From the NCBI RefSeq assembly GCF_004138335.1, contig NZ_RYFW01000001.1, positions 868,001 to 932,000 on the forward strand: a stretch of DNA of 64,000 nt, given 5' to 3'. Below are positions 22,321 to 31,275 of this stretch, piece by piece. The notes beneath the pieces were generated by a model. The model ran no database searches, was not told where the DNA came from, and saw only the letters and a list, made by a program, of their open reading frames with translations. Each line of letters opens with the position of its first letter. Position 1 is the stretch's first letter. Both the position numbers and the translations under genes were made by a program. The DNA is from Peristeroidobacter agariperforans. Lineage in GTDB: Bacteria > Pseudomonadota > Gammaproteobacteria > Steroidobacterales > Steroidobacteraceae.

Positions 22321-22854
22321 ATGTCGGTCCGACCGGTCTTGAGAATGGGCGATCCCGTGCTGCTGCAGGTAGCGAAGCCTGTGGAGCGCTTCGATACGCC
22401 CGAACTGCACGCCCTGCTGCAGGATATGAAAGACACCATGGCCGCGCTGAACGGGGCCGGCATCGCAGCTCCGCAAATTGGCACGTCTTTGCAAGTCGTG
22501 ATCTTCGGCGTGGGCAAGAATCCCCGCTATCCGCAGGCCGAGGAAGTGCCGTACACGGAGCTGATCAATCCCGTGCTGGAGCCGCTCACCGATACGATGG
22601 AAGAAGGTTGGGAAGGTTGCCTGTCGGTGCCGGGCATGCGGGGCCTGGTGCCGCGCCATACCAAGCTGCGCTATCGCGGCTTCGACCCCAAGGGCGAGCC
22701 CATCGATCGCACGGTGGACGGTTTTCACGCACGCGTCGTGCAACACGAGGTCGATCACCTGCACGGCATCCTCTATCCCATGCGCATCCGCGATCTGCGC
22801 AGTTTTGGCTTCAACGAAGCTTTGTTTCCCGGTCAGCAGCTGGTCGACGACTGA
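22321..22854 (+). CDS. def: peptide deformylase
   Basis: About 177 residues, cytoplasmic metalloenzyme that removes the formyl group from nascent proteins. All three conserved motifs are present: [10 protein letters not shown] (45-54; first Leu of the usual GxGLAAPQ is Ile), EGCLSVPG (metal ligand Cys100) and [11 protein letters not shown] (His142, Glu143, His146). The length fits type I deformylases. It is followed 40 bases later by the gabD-like operon on the same strand. The usual fmt partner is not adjacent. Confidence 0.92.
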   Translation: MSVRPVLRMGDPVLLQVAKPVERFDTPELHALLQDMKDTMAALNGAGIAAPQIGTSLQVVIFGVGKNPRYPQAEEVPYTELINPVLEPLTDTMEEGWEGCLSVPGMRGLVPRHTKLRYRGFDPKGEPIDRTVDGFHARVVQHEVDHLHGILYPMRIRDLRSFGFNEALFPGQQLVDD

Positions 22855-22894
22855 AGTCGCCGCGCTGCCCTCTTATTTCCCGCCGGAGCATTTC

Positions 22895-24373
22895 ATGGCC
22901 GCCGCCCCTCAAAGCACGCTTTCCCTTCGCGATCCGAGTCTGTTTCGCCAGCAAGCCTTCGTCGCTGGGCGCTGGGTAGATGCAAGCGGCGGCGAAGTGA
23001 AGCAAGTCCTCAATCCCGCCAATGGGCAACTGATCGGCACCGTGCCGAATTGCGGCGCCAAGGAGACCCGTGAAGCCATCGAGGCTGCGGATAAAGCGCT
23101 GCCCGATTGGCGTTCGCGTACTGCGAAAGTGCGCGCGCAGCTGTTGCGCAAATGGTTCGATCTGATCATGGCGAATCAGGAAGACCTCGCCGTGCTCATG
23201 ACCGTCGAGCAGGGCAAGCCATTGGTGGAAAGCCGCGGCGAGATTGCTTATGGCGCGGCGTTCATCGAGTGGTTTGCGGAAGAAGGCAAGCGCGTCTATG
23301 GCGATGTGATTCCGTCGCACGGCCCGGACAAGCGCATCGTCGTGCTCAAGCAGCCCATCGGTGTGTGTGCCGCGATCACGCCTTGGAATTTCCCGACCGC
23401 GATGATTACTCGCAAGGTCGGCCCGGCACTCGCGGCGGGCTGCACGATGGTGATCAAGCCGTCCGAACTGACGCCGTACTCGGCGCTCGCATTGTGCGTG
23501 CTGGCCGAGAAGGCGGGCCTGCCTGCCGGCGTCATTTCCGTCGTCACGGGCGATTCGAAGCCCATTGGCGGTGAGCTCACCAGCAATCCCCTGGTGCGCA
23601 AACTGACGTTCACGGGCTCCACCCCGGTCGGCAAGCTGCTGATGTCTCAGTGCGCGGGCACGGTGAAGAAGGTTTCGTTGGAGTTGGGCGGCAACGCGCC
23701 GTTCGTGGTGTTCGACGACGCGGACCTCGAAGCGGCGGTCAACGGCGCGATCGCGTCGAAGTATCGCAATGCTGGCCAGACCTGTGTTTGCGCCAATCGC
23801 ATCTACGTTCAGAGCGGGATCTACGACCGCTTCGCCGCGCGTCTCGCCGAGAAGGTGGGTGCGATGAAGGTCGGCAATGGCCTGGATCAGGGCACGATCA
23901 TCGGGCCGCTGATCGAAGACAAGGCGGTCGCAAAAGTCGAAGAGCACGTGCGCGATGCCGTGAGCAAGGGCGCCAAAGTTGTCGTTGGCGGCAAGCGCGT
24001 CGAAGGCGGCGGACATTTCTATGTGCCGACGGTGTTGACCGGGATCAAAGCCGACATGCTCGTCTTGCGCGAGGAAACATTCGGCCCGGTGGCGCCGCTG
24101 ATGAAGTTCGAGACCGAAGAAGAAGTCATCCGGCTGGCGAACTCCACGGAGTTCGGCCTTGCTTCTTACTTCTATACGCGTGACATCTCCCGCGCGTGGC
24201 GCGTGGCCGAGGCGCTGGAGAGCGGCATCGTCGGCATCAACGAAGGCATCATCTCCACCGAAGTCGCACCGTTCGGCGGCGTGAAGGAAAGCGGCATCGG
24301 CCGCGAAGGCTCCAAGTACGGCATCGAGGACTACCTCGAGATCAAGTATCTGTGCATCGGTGGAATCAATTGA
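22895..24373 (+). CDS. gabD: NAD(P)-dependent succinate-semialdehyde dehydrogenase
   Basis: About 492 residues from the ATG at 22895, with GGAG 7 bases upstream; the longer frame at 22805 overlaps def. Aldehyde dehydrogenase motifs: ITPWNFPTAMITRKVGPALA, KPSELTPYSA, FTGSTPVGKLL, catalytic Glu in LELGGNAPF and catalytic Cys in NAGQTCVCANR. The wording (AEEGKRVYGDVIPS, FGGVKESGIGREGS) is typical of GabD, which oxidises succinate semialdehyde to succinate; glutarate semialdehyde activity is possible. Its stop overlaps the next start (TGATG), so it is coupled to an OsmC-family gene. Confidence 0.9.
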   Translation: MAAAPQSTLSLRDPSLFRQQAFVAGRWVDASGGEVKQVLNPANGQLIGTVPNCGAKETREAIEAADKALPDWRSRTAKVRAQLLRKWFDLIMANQEDLAVLMTVEQGKPLVESRGEIAYGAAFIEWFAEEGKRVYGDVIPSHGPDKRIVVLKQPIGVCAAITPWNFPTAMITRKVGPALAAGCTMVIKPSELTPYSALALCVLAEKAGLPAGVISVVTGDSKPIGGELTSNPLVRKLTFTGSTPVGKLLMSQCAGTVKKVSLELGGNAPFVVFDDADLEAAVNGAIASKYRNAGQTCVCANRIYVQSGIYDRFAARLAEKVGAMKVGNGLDQGTIIGPLIEDKAVAKVEEHVRDAVSKGAKVVVGGKRVEGGGHFYVPTVLTGIKADMLVLREETFGPVAPLMKFETEEEVIRLANSTEFGLASYFYTRDISRAWRVAEALESGIVGINEGIISTEVAPFGGVKESGIGREGSKYGIEDYLEIKYLCIGGIN

Positions 24374-24816
24374 TGAAAGCACGCGTCAAGTGGGTTCAGG
24401 ACGTGATGTTCGTCGGCGAGTCCGGCTCGGGACATTCCGTCGTCATGGACGGCGCCCCGGACGCAGGCGGCCGCAATCTCGGATTCCGTCCGATGGAGAT
24501 GTTGCTGCTCGGCCTGGGGGGCTGCTCTGCCTTCGATGTCATGCTGATCTTGAAGCGTGGTCGTGAGGCGGTCACCGATTGCGTCGTCGACATCGACGCC
24601 GAACGCGCCACCACCGATCCGAAAGTGTTCACCAAGATCCAGATGCACTACACCGTGATGGGTCACGCCCTCGACCGTAAAAAAGTCGAACGCGCCGTGC
24701 AGCTGTCGGCCGAGAAATATTGCTCGGCCAGCGCCATCATGGCGAAGACGGCGCAGCTGTCGCACACCATCACTCTCGTCGAGTCTCAACCTACTCCCAC
24801 TGGAGCAACGGCATGA
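24373..24816 (+). CDS. OsmC family protein (YhfA-like)
   Basis: About 147 residues. [33 protein letters not shown] with a conserved Cys, and [12 protein letters not shown] with the second Cys mark the OsmC/Ohr fold. The HYTVMG and [13 protein letters not shown] pattern is closer to the YhfA branch than to true Ohr. Such proteins are thiol-dependent peroxidases or related; this branch is little characterised. It starts within the gabD stop and its own stop overlaps the next OsmC gene (ATGA at 24813). Confidence 0.82.
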   Translation: MKARVKWVQDVMFVGESGSGHSVVMDGAPDAGGRNLGFRPMEMLLLGLGGCSAFDVMLILKRGREAVTDCVVDIDAERATTDPKVFTKIQMHYTVMGHALDRKKVERAVQLSAEKYCSASAIMAKTAQLSHTITLVESQPTPTGATA

Positions 24817-25244
24817 AACGCACCGCATCCGCCGTCTGGAAAGGCGGCCTGAAAGACGGCAAGGGTTCGATCTCCACCGAAAGCGGTGTGCTCAGCGATA
24901 CCCAATATTCCTTCTCGACCCGCTTCGAGGAAGGCAAAGGCACCAACCCCGAAGAGCTGATCGCCGCGGCTCACGCCGGATGTTTCAGCATGGCCTTGTC
25001 GGCGCAGCTGCAGGCGGAGACCAAGACGGCCGAGAAGATCGAGACCGAGGCCGCGGTCACTTTGGTGAAAACCGATGCCGGCTTCACCGTCACCGCCGTC
25101 CATTTGAAAGTCCGCGCCAAGGTCCCCGGCGCGACACCTCCCGATTTCCAAAAGGCCGCCGAAGCCGCCAAGGCCGGCTGCCCGATCTCTCGCCTGCTCA
25201 AGGCGGAGATCACGATGGAGACGAAGCTGGAAGGCTGGACCTGA
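24813..25244 (+). CDS. osmC: OsmC organic hydroperoxide peroxidase
   Basis: About 143 residues. [20 protein letters not shown], the [19 protein letters not shown] segment with the first reactive Cys, and [12 protein letters not shown] with the second Cys match OsmC. It reduces organic and fatty acid hydroperoxides with its Cys pair and is often induced by osmotic or stationary-phase stress. The start overlaps the preceding gene's stop, with GGAG 8 bases upstream, so two different OsmC-fold proteins are made from one coupled message with an aldehyde dehydrogenase. Confidence 0.88.
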   Translation: MKRTASAVWKGGLKDGKGSISTESGVLSDTQYSFSTRFEEGKGTNPEELIAAAHAGCFSMALSAQLQAETKTAEKIETEAAVTLVKTDAGFTVTAVHLKVRAKVPGATPPDFQKAAEAAKAGCPISRLLKAEITMETKLEGWT

Positions 25245-25253
25245 CCGGACAGC

Positions 25254-25279
25254 GGCGTTAGCTCGCCGGAGTTAACGCC
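25254..25279. terminator. hairpin between convergent osmC and efflux genes
   Basis: An 11-bp stem with one G-T wobble (GGCGTTAGCTC at 25254-25264 with GAGTTAACGCC at 25269-25279) and a four-base loop sits in the short gap between convergent genes. No T-run follows on either strand, so efficiency as an intrinsic terminator is uncertain; it may work in both directions. Confidence 0.55.
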
Positions 25280-25288
25280 TGCGCCAAG

Positions 25289-26470
25289 CTAGCAAAGCGT
25301 GCGACGGACCCACAGATAACACAGCAACGCGAGCGACGCGCCCGTTGCCATGATGGCCGCGAGTGTGTGCACGGTGCCGTCGTTGAAGATGGCGACCGCG
25401 ATGCCGGCGCAAGTCGTTAGAGCGGATTGCGTAGCACCCATCAACGCCGAGGCGGTGCCGGCGGCGCGGCCGTGAGGGGCGAGGGCGAGAGCAGACACGT
25501 TGGGACCGACGCGGCCGACGGTGAGAAAGAAGAGAAGCTGCAAGCCGACAACCACGTAGAGCGGCAGAGCAAATAACAGGCTCAAGGTAAACAAAGCGAG
25601 CCCGAGCAGTGGCGACGCCCACACGTAGCGGCCCAGCACTTGACGGGGGCCCAATGTCCGCAGGGCGCGCATGTTCAAGATGCTGGCCGACATGAAGGCC
25701 AATCCATTCAACCCGATGAGCGCACCGAACTGCTGGGCCGACAGCCCATAGTTCTGCGTGATCACCTTCGGCGCGCCGGTGACGTAACAAAACATCGACG
25801 CCATCGAGAAGCCCAGCAGCAGAGACAGCGCCATGAAGTGACGATCGCGACTCAGCCGCCCGTAGTTGCGGAGAATGTCCCCGAAGCTCACGGAGGTATC
25901 GCGCGTCACATGCGACTCCGTGAGCACCCGGTGCATGGTCAGCATCAGCACCAGCGCGATGCCCATCTGCACAACGAAGGTCGCACGCCACCCGAGATAG
26001 GTGACGATCACGCCGCCAACCGCGGGCGCGAGCACCGGGCCTAGCGCGACAATCATTGTCAGCGTAGTGAAGGCGCGAGCCGCTTCGTGAGGCTCACAGC
26101 GATCGCGCACGATCGCCCGGCCGATGACCAAGCCCGCACACCCGCCCAACGCCTGCACGACGCGCATCGCCGTCAGCATCGTCATGTTGACGGCCAGCGC
26201 ACACCCCAGCGCGCCGATCATGTAAACGGCAAACCCGAAATACAGTGGCGGCTTGCGACCGAAGCGATCGCTGATCGGACCGTAGAACAGCTGCCCGACC
26301 GCGATGCCCACGATGAAAGCCGCCATCGTGACTTCGACGCCACGGGTGGCGAACTCCTGCTCGATGGCGGGAAAGCCGGGCAGATACATGTCGATCGAGA
26401 CCGGCCCGATGGCGGTCATCGCAGCGACGAGTATCAGCCAGCCGGGTAAGCGACGCGGCGATCGGCTCAC
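25289..26470 (-). CDS. Bcr/CflA-family multidrug efflux MFS transporter
   Basis: About 393 residues with roughly 12 hydrophobic helices. The N-terminal half carries SIDMYLPGFPAIEQEF, typical of Bcr/CflA drug:proton antiporters, and the MFS loop 2-3 motif GPISDRFGRKPPLYFG. The QALGGCAGLVIGRAIVRD motif C-like stretch supports an antiporter. GTG start at 26470 overlaps the stop of the S-formylglutathione hydrolase gene (GTGA), so it is the last gene of the formaldehyde operon, perhaps exporting a toxic product; that link is inference. Confidence 0.87.
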   Translation of the reverse strand: MSRSPRRLPGWLILVAAMTAIGPVSIDMYLPGFPAIEQEFATRGVEVTMAAFIVGIAVGQLFYGPISDRFGRKPPLYFGFAVYMIGALGCALAVNMTMLTAMRVVQALGGCAGLVIGRAIVRDRCEPHEAARAFTTLTMIVALGPVLAPAVGGVIVTYLGWRATFVVQMGIALVLMLTMHRVLTESHVTRDTSVSFGDILRNYGRLSRDRHFMALSLLLGFSMASMFCYVTGAPKVITQNYGLSAQQFGALIGLNGLAFMSASILNMRALRTLGPRQVLGRYVWASPLLGLALFTLSLLFALPLYVVVGLQLLFFLTVGRVGPNVSALALAPHGRAAGTASALMGATQSALTTCAGIAVAIFNDGTVHTLAAIMATGASLALLCYLWVRRTLC

Positions 26471-27312
26471 GAAGTAATCAGTTGCCTCGCGTGATGCCGC
26501 AGATGATCTTCCATGAACGTGGCGATGAAGTAATAACCGTGGTCGTAGCCCGGATGCATGCGGAACTGCAACTCACTGCCCGATTCACGCACGGCGTCCG
26601 CAAAAATATCCGGCTTCAACTGCTCGGTGAGGAATTTGTCGCGAGCGCCCTGATCGATGAGGATGGGGCGCGCGTAACGCTCCCTGCGAATCAGCTCGCT
26701 GGCGTCATATTGCTTCCATTGACTCTGATCCGCGCCCAGGTATCCGCCAAACGCTTTTTGCCCCCACGGACACTCCATCGGCGCCGAAATCGGCGCGAAC
26801 GCCGAGACCGACCGATATTGGTTCGGATTACGCAAAGCGCACACCAGCGCACCATGGCCACCCATCGAGTGACCAAAGATCCCCTGACGATCCGCACGAC
26901 CCGAGCCAAGCGACTGAACGATCTCCGGCAGCTCCTTGGTCACATAGCTGTACATGCGATAGTTCTGCGACCACGGCGCCTGGGTGGAATCGACATAGAA
27001 GCCGGCGCCGAGTCCGAAATCCCAACTGGCGTCGTCACCAGGCTGCCGCGCCTTGCGCGGGCTGGTGTCCGGCGCAACCAGCATCAAGCCCAGCTCGGCG
27101 GCGACGCGCTGCGCGCCGGCTTTCATCATGAATGTTTCTTCAGTGCAGGTGAGGCCGGCGAGGTAATACATCACGGGGACTTTGCCCTGCTCCGCCTGTG
27201 GCGGGACGTACACGGAAAAACGCATCTCCGTGCGACACTCGCGCGACTCGTGCGAATAGAAACGCACCCAGCCACCGAAACAGGCGTGCTCCGAAACCAG
27301 ATTGAGTGTCAT
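26467..27312 (-). CDS. fghA: S-formylglutathione hydrolase
   Basis: About 281 residues. Esterase D family motifs: YYLAGLTCTEETFMMKAGAQRVAAELG, the nucleophile elbow GHSMGGHGAL, QGARDKFL (Asp) and HPGYDHGYYFI (His). It hydrolyses S-formylglutathione to formate and glutathione, the second step of glutathione-dependent formaldehyde detoxification. It lies 27 bases after the class III alcohol dehydrogenase gene that makes its substrate, and its stop overlaps the start of the MFS gene. Confidence 0.93.
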   Translation of the reverse strand: MTLNLVSEHACFGGWVRFYSHESRECRTEMRFSVYVPPQAEQGKVPVMYYLAGLTCTEETFMMKAGAQRVAAELGLMLVAPDTSPRKARQPGDDASWDFGLGAGFYVDSTQAPWSQNYRMYSYVTKELPEIVQSLGSGRADRQGIFGHSMGGHGALVCALRNPNQYRSVSAFAPISAPMECPWGQKAFGGYLGADQSQWKQYDASELIRRERYARPILIDQGARDKFLTEQLKPDIFADAVRESGSELQFRMHPGYDHGYYFIATFMEDHLRHHARQLITS

Positions 27313-27339
27313 GACCGCGCCCTCTCATTCAGGTTGGAA

Positions 27340-28449
27340 TCAATAGATCACCACCGAGCGGATCGATTCGCCCGAATGCATCAGGTCGAACGCTTTGTTG
27401 ATGTCATCCAGCGGCATCTGGTGCGTGATCAGCTCATCGATCTTGATCTTGCCGTCCATATACCAGTCGACGATCTTCGGCACGTCGGTGCGGCCGCGCG
27501 CACCACCGAATGCCGTGCCTTTCCACACGCGGCCCGTGACCAGCTGGAACGGACGCGTCTTGATTTCCTGACCCGCGCCGGCCACGCCGATGATGATCGA
27601 CTCGCCCCAGCCGCGATGACAGCACTCCAGCGCCTGGCGCATCAGATCGACGTTGCCGACACACTCGAAACTATAGTCCGCGCCGCCATCGGTGAGCGAT
27701 ACGAGATAAGGCACCAGATCGCCCTGCACTTCCTTCGGGTTGACGAAGTGAGTCATGCCGAAACGTTCGGCCAGCGCCTTGCGAGCCGGATTGATATCCA
27801 CGCCGATGATCTTGTTCGCGCCAGCCAGGCGCGCGCCTTGAATCACATTCAAGCCGATGCCGCCCAAGCCGAACACGACGACGTTGGCGCCCGGCTCGAC
27901 CTTGGCCGTGTTGATGACGGCGCCGATGCCCGTCGTGACACCGCAGCCGATGTAACAGACCTTGTCGAACGGCGCGTCCTCGCGAATCTTCGCGAGCGCG
28001 ATCTCCGGCATCACGGTGAAGTTGGAGAACGTGGAGCAGCCCATGTAGTGATGCACCCTGTCCTTGCCGATGGAAAAGCGGCTGGTGCCGTCGGGCATCA
28101 CGCCCTTGCCCTGCGTGGCGCGAATCGCCGTACACAGGTTCGTCTTTTGGGACAGGCACGACTTACATTGCCGACACTCCGGCGTGTACAGCGGGATGAC
28201 GTGATCGCCCTTCTTCAGCGTCGTTACACCGCGGCCCACGTCGACCACGACACCGGCCCCTTCGTGACCGAAGATGGCCGGGAACAGCCCTTCCGGATCG
28301 GCGCCCGAGCGCGTGAATTCGTCGGTATGACAGACGCCCGACGCCTTGATCTCAACCAGCACTTCGCCGTCGCGCGGCCCATCCAGGTCCAGGGTCAGGA
28401 CTTCGAGGGGCTTGCCAGCGGCAAGGGCAACGGCGGCGCGAGTTTTCAT
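27340..28449 (-). CDS. frmA: S-(hydroxymethyl)glutathione dehydrogenase (class III alcohol dehydrogenase)
   Basis: About 369 residues, zinc-dependent medium-chain dehydrogenase. Seen: [14 protein letters not shown] (catalytic zinc Cys), [13 protein letters not shown], structural zinc Cys cluster [27 protein letters not shown], and the NAD-binding [15 protein letters not shown]. The set is diagnostic for class III ADH, which oxidises the formaldehyde-glutathione adduct to S-formylglutathione. It heads the operon with fghA and an efflux gene. No FrmR-type repressor gene is adjacent. Confidence 0.94.
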   Translation of the reverse strand: MKTRAAVALAAGKPLEVLTLDLDGPRDGEVLVEIKASGVCHTDEFTRSGADPEGLFPAIFGHEGAGVVVDVGRGVTTLKKGDHVIPLYTPECRQCKSCLSQKTNLCTAIRATQGKGVMPDGTSRFSIGKDRVHHYMGCSTFSNFTVMPEIALAKIREDAPFDKVCYIGCGVTTGIGAVINTAKVEPGANVVVFGLGGIGLNVIQGARLAGANKIIGVDINPARKALAERFGMTHFVNPKEVQGDLVPYLVSLTDGGADYSFECVGNVDLMRQALECCHRGWGESIIIGVAGAGQEIKTRPFQLVTGRVWKGTAFGGARGRTDVPKIVDWYMDGKIKIDELITHQMPLDDINKAFDLMHSGESIRSVVIY

Positions 28450-28519
28450 GTCGGATTGCTGGTGTTATTGATTGAGGACTCGAGGATTGTCCTCCTTCGC
28501 GCCGGGCCGCGCCACCCGC

Positions 28520-29314
28520 CTAAAAGCGCAGCTGTACCCGAAGCACTGCGCCTTCATCGACCACCTGCACAGCCAGCGCCGCATTCGATTCGGACAGACC
28601 CATGAAGGCGTCGTTGACGAACGATGCGATGAAATTGCCGAGCGCCATGCTGAAGAGCGTATCCGCCGGGTAGTGCCATCCTGCTTCGATACGAGCCCAC
28701 GATGTACCGATGGTCAGCGCGTGCAATCCAACGTCGAGGGTAGTGCGCGTGGCGTCGGACATTTCTATCGACTGCAAATTGCGAGATGCGAGTCGTGTGT
28801 GTACGGCGGACGCGGAGGTGTGGCCGGAGGGGAAGCTTTCGCCGTCGGCGCCGTTCGGCCGCTCGCGATCGAACTCTTCCTTCATTACGTTGGTGATCTG
28901 GCCGGTCGCGCTCACGGCTGCCACGCCGACCAATGTTCCTTTGACCTTGTTGAACAGCCACTCGCCGGGCTCGCCGCCGCTCGGCGTGGCCAGTATGGTG
29001 GCGTAATGAGCGAAGCTGGACGCGGAGCGCAGGTCGTCGCTCCATTGTTCGGCGCTGCTCTGTGAGCCGAACACCGGCGTGTGCTCGCGCGCCCAATCGG
29101 AGGTGCGTCGGTCGAAGTCGTCGATTTGAAAAGCGGCAGCGCCGAGCAGCGGCCCCCAGGTCCAGGGATCCTTGACGGCATCAACGGCAGATTCGCGGAC
29201 GCGATCCCAACCGGGCGTCAGCGTCGCCTCTTCACCCCAGCCCTTGCCATCCGGCAACGTCCCGCAGGCGGACAGCAGCAGAGCACACAAGATGATCGCA
29301 GAGCGTGATGGCAT
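28520..29314 (-). CDS. PAP2-superfamily phosphatase lipoprotein
   Basis: About 264 residues from the ATG at 29314 (another at 29323). A lipoprotein signal ends in LLLSACG. The acid phosphatase signature is present: K and R in KEEFDRERP, PSGHTSAS, and the R...H...D set in SWARIEAGWHYPADTL. Unlike the membrane PAP2 proteins it has few hydrophobic helices, so it is likely a periplasmic or outer membrane-attached phosphatase, perhaps acting on lipid phosphates or nucleotides. It lies 15 bases after the ABC permease and may be co-transcribed with the exporter. Confidence 0.82.
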   Translation of the reverse strand: MPSRSAIILCALLLSACGTLPDGKGWGEEATLTPGWDRVRESAVDAVKDPWTWGPLLGAAAFQIDDFDRRTSDWAREHTPVFGSQSSAEQWSDDLRSASSFAHYATILATPSGGEPGEWLFNKVKGTLVGVAAVSATGQITNVMKEEFDRERPNGADGESFPSGHTSASAVHTRLASRNLQSIEMSDATRTTLDVGLHALTIGTSWARIEAGWHYPADTLFSMALGNFIASFVNDAFMGLSESNAALAVQVVDEGAVLRVQLRF

Positions 29315-29338
29315 GACCGTCACTCATCTGGATCCCCA

Positions 29339-30550
29339 CTACTCGTGCCGCAAAGCCTCGATGGGGTCGAGCTGCGCGGCGCGCCGTGCAGGGAAATAAC
29401 CGAAGATGATGCCGACCGCCGCCGAGAAGCCGAAGGACAGCATCACGATGCCCACGTTGAGTACGAACGGCACATTGAAGGCGTGAGTGGCGAGCGCACC
29501 GGCCGTCAATCCCAATGCGATTCCAATGATGCCGCCGAACGCGGCTAGCGTGACGGCTTCGATCAGGAATTGCAGTAGTACATCTCGCGCCATGGCGCCC
29601 ACCGCCAGTCGTGTACCGATTTCACGCGTTCGCTCGGTGACGGAGACGAGCATGATGTTCATGATGCCGACGCCGCCGACCAGCAGGCTCACCGCCGCAA
29701 CGGCTGCCAGCAAAGTCGTGAGCACGCGTGTGGTCTGAGTCATCGCGCTGCTGATCTCCTTGAGATCGCGCACGTTGAAGTCGGGATCGGCGCCCGGACG
29801 GATCTTGCGCCGCTCGCGCATCAGCGATTCGATGTCGGCCTGTACTTTCTCGGTCGACACGCCATCGCGCGCCGACACCATGATGGAGCTCACGTCGGAG
29901 TTGCCGACCACGCGCCGTTGGATGGTTCGCAGCGGCACGACGACCAGGTCGTCCTGATCCTGCCCGAAACCCGACTGGCCTTTCGACGACAAGGTGCCGA
30001 TGACCTGACACGACAGCTTGTTCAAGCGGATGTTCGCGCCCAGCGGATCTTCCGAGCCGAACAGCTCGCGCTGCACGGTGGCGCCGAGAATGCAGACGGC
30101 GGCGCCGGCGCGCAGCTCGGACTCCGAAAAGTTACGGCCGCTGGCGAGCGGCCAGTCACGCACCGATATGTATTGATCGTCGGTGCCTTGAACCTGAGTC
30201 GCCCAGTTGGAATTGCCGTAGATCGCCTGCGTGCCCGTGCCGATGGTCGGGGTCGCGGTACGCACGCCGGATATTTCGTTCTTGATCGCTTCGACGTCGT
30301 CCATGGAAAACGGCGGAGCCGCCTGACGCGAACCGCCGCCGCCGCCGAAGCCCTGCCCGCGAAATACCTGAAGCAGATTGGAGCCGAGCTTTTGAATATC
30401 CGCCTGCACCTGCGCGGTGGCGCCTTCACCGATGGTGACCATGGTGATGACCGCGCCGACGCCGATGACGATGCCGAGAATGGTCAGCGTCGAACGCAAT
30501 ACGTTCCGGCGAATCTCTCGCAACGCGAGGATGATGGCGTTACCGAACAT
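29339..30550 (-). CDS. MacB-type ABC transporter permease
   Basis: About 403 residues. N-terminal helix (about 20-42, LTILGIVIGVGAVITMVTIG), then a periplasmic MacB_PCD-like domain of about 200 residues, and three C-terminal helices of an FtsX domain (VGGVGIMNIMLVSVTERTRE is the family hallmark). This is the transmembrane half of a MacAB-like exporter in which the ATPase is a separate gene. Its start overlaps the stop of the ATPase gene (TAATG at 30548-30552). It couples to the adaptor and outer membrane factor to export macrolides, lipopeptides or siderophores in known cases. Confidence 0.88.
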   Translation of the reverse strand: MFGNAIILALREIRRNVLRSTLTILGIVIGVGAVITMVTIGEGATAQVQADIQKLGSNLLQVFRGQGFGGGGGSRQAAPPFSMDDVEAIKNEISGVRTATPTIGTGTQAIYGNSNWATQVQGTDDQYISVRDWPLASGRNFSESELRAGAAVCILGATVQRELFGSEDPLGANIRLNKLSCQVIGTLSSKGQSGFGQDQDDLVVVPLRTIQRRVVGNSDVSSIMVSARDGVSTEKVQADIESLMRERRKIRPGADPDFNVRDLKEISSAMTQTTRVLTTLLAAVAAVSLLVGGVGIMNIMLVSVTERTREIGTRLAVGAMARDVLLQFLIEAVTLAAFGGIIGIALGLTAGALATHAFNVPFVLNVGIVMLSFGFSAAVGIIFGYFPARRAAQLDPIEALRHE

Positions 30551-31275
30551 TAGTGTTCCCGCACCGGCTCGTTGGCCTGATCGCTCTCGATGTGGCCGTC
30601 GCGAAAGCGCACGATGCGACGGGTCCAGCCAGCGATGTCGGGCTCGTGCGTGACCATCGCGATGGTGATACCGCGCTGCTCGTTCAAACTTGTCAGCAGC
30701 TTCATGATTTCGACGCTGGTCGCCGTATCGAGATTGCCGGTGGGCTCGTCCGCGAACAGCACTTGCGGCTGAGTCACGATGGCGCGCGCAATCGCGACGC
30801 GCTGCTGCTGACCGCCGGACAGCTGACTGGGAACGTGAGTCTCACGGCCACTGAGTCCGACTTCCTGCAAGGCCTTGCGCGCCAGTGCATGGCGCTCTTC
30901 TTTGGGAACATGTCGATACACGAGCGGCAGCTCGACATTCTCCAGCGCCGTCGTGCGACTCAGCAGATTGAAGCCCTGGAACACGAAGCCCAGATAATTC
31001 CGGCGCAACAACGCGCGTTGATCGGCGCTCATGTTGCCGACCGGCACGCCGAGAAATTTATAAGCTCCACCGCTCGGCGTATCGAGGCAGCCGAGTATGT
31101 TCATGCACGTCGATTTGCCGGAGCCGCTCGGTCCCATCACGGCCACGAACTCACCCGCGTTGATGCGCAGGTCGATGCCACGCAGCGCGCGCACCTCACC
31201 TTCGCCGTGACCATAGATCTTGGTCACCTGCGAGAGGTCGATGACCGGCGTCGGGCTCGAAGGCATGCCGGTCAC
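30550..31275 (-). CDS. MacB/LolD-type ABC transporter ATPase
   Basis: About 241 residues. Walker A GPSGSGKST, Q-loop VFQGFNLL, signature LSGGQQQRVAIARAI, Walker B VLFADEPTGNLD and H-loop VTHEPD are all intact. The LolD/MacB branch is shown by the short X-loop wording. GTG start at 31275 overlaps the adaptor stop (GTGA); an ATG at 31266 is possible. It powers the permease encoded next. Confidence 0.9.
   Translation of the reverse strand: MTGMPSSPTPVIDLSQVTKIYGHGEGEVRALRGIDLRINAGEFVAVMGPSGSGKSTCMNILGCLDTPSGGAYKFLGVPVGNMSADQRALLRRNYLGFVFQGFNLLSRTTALENVELPLVYRHVPKEERHALARKALQEVGLSGRETHVPSQLSGGQQQRVAIARAIVTQPQVLFADEPTGNLDTATSVEIMKLLTSLNEQRGITIAMVTHEPDIAGWTRRIVRFRDGHIESDQANEPVREH

Noticed and set aside
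22811-24382. 523-codon minus-strand open frame
   Set aside because: Antisense to gabD, with no recognisable motif or start signal.
26482-28605. 707-codon plus-strand open frame
   Set aside because: Antisense to fghA and frmA; an artefact of codon bias in GC-rich DNA.
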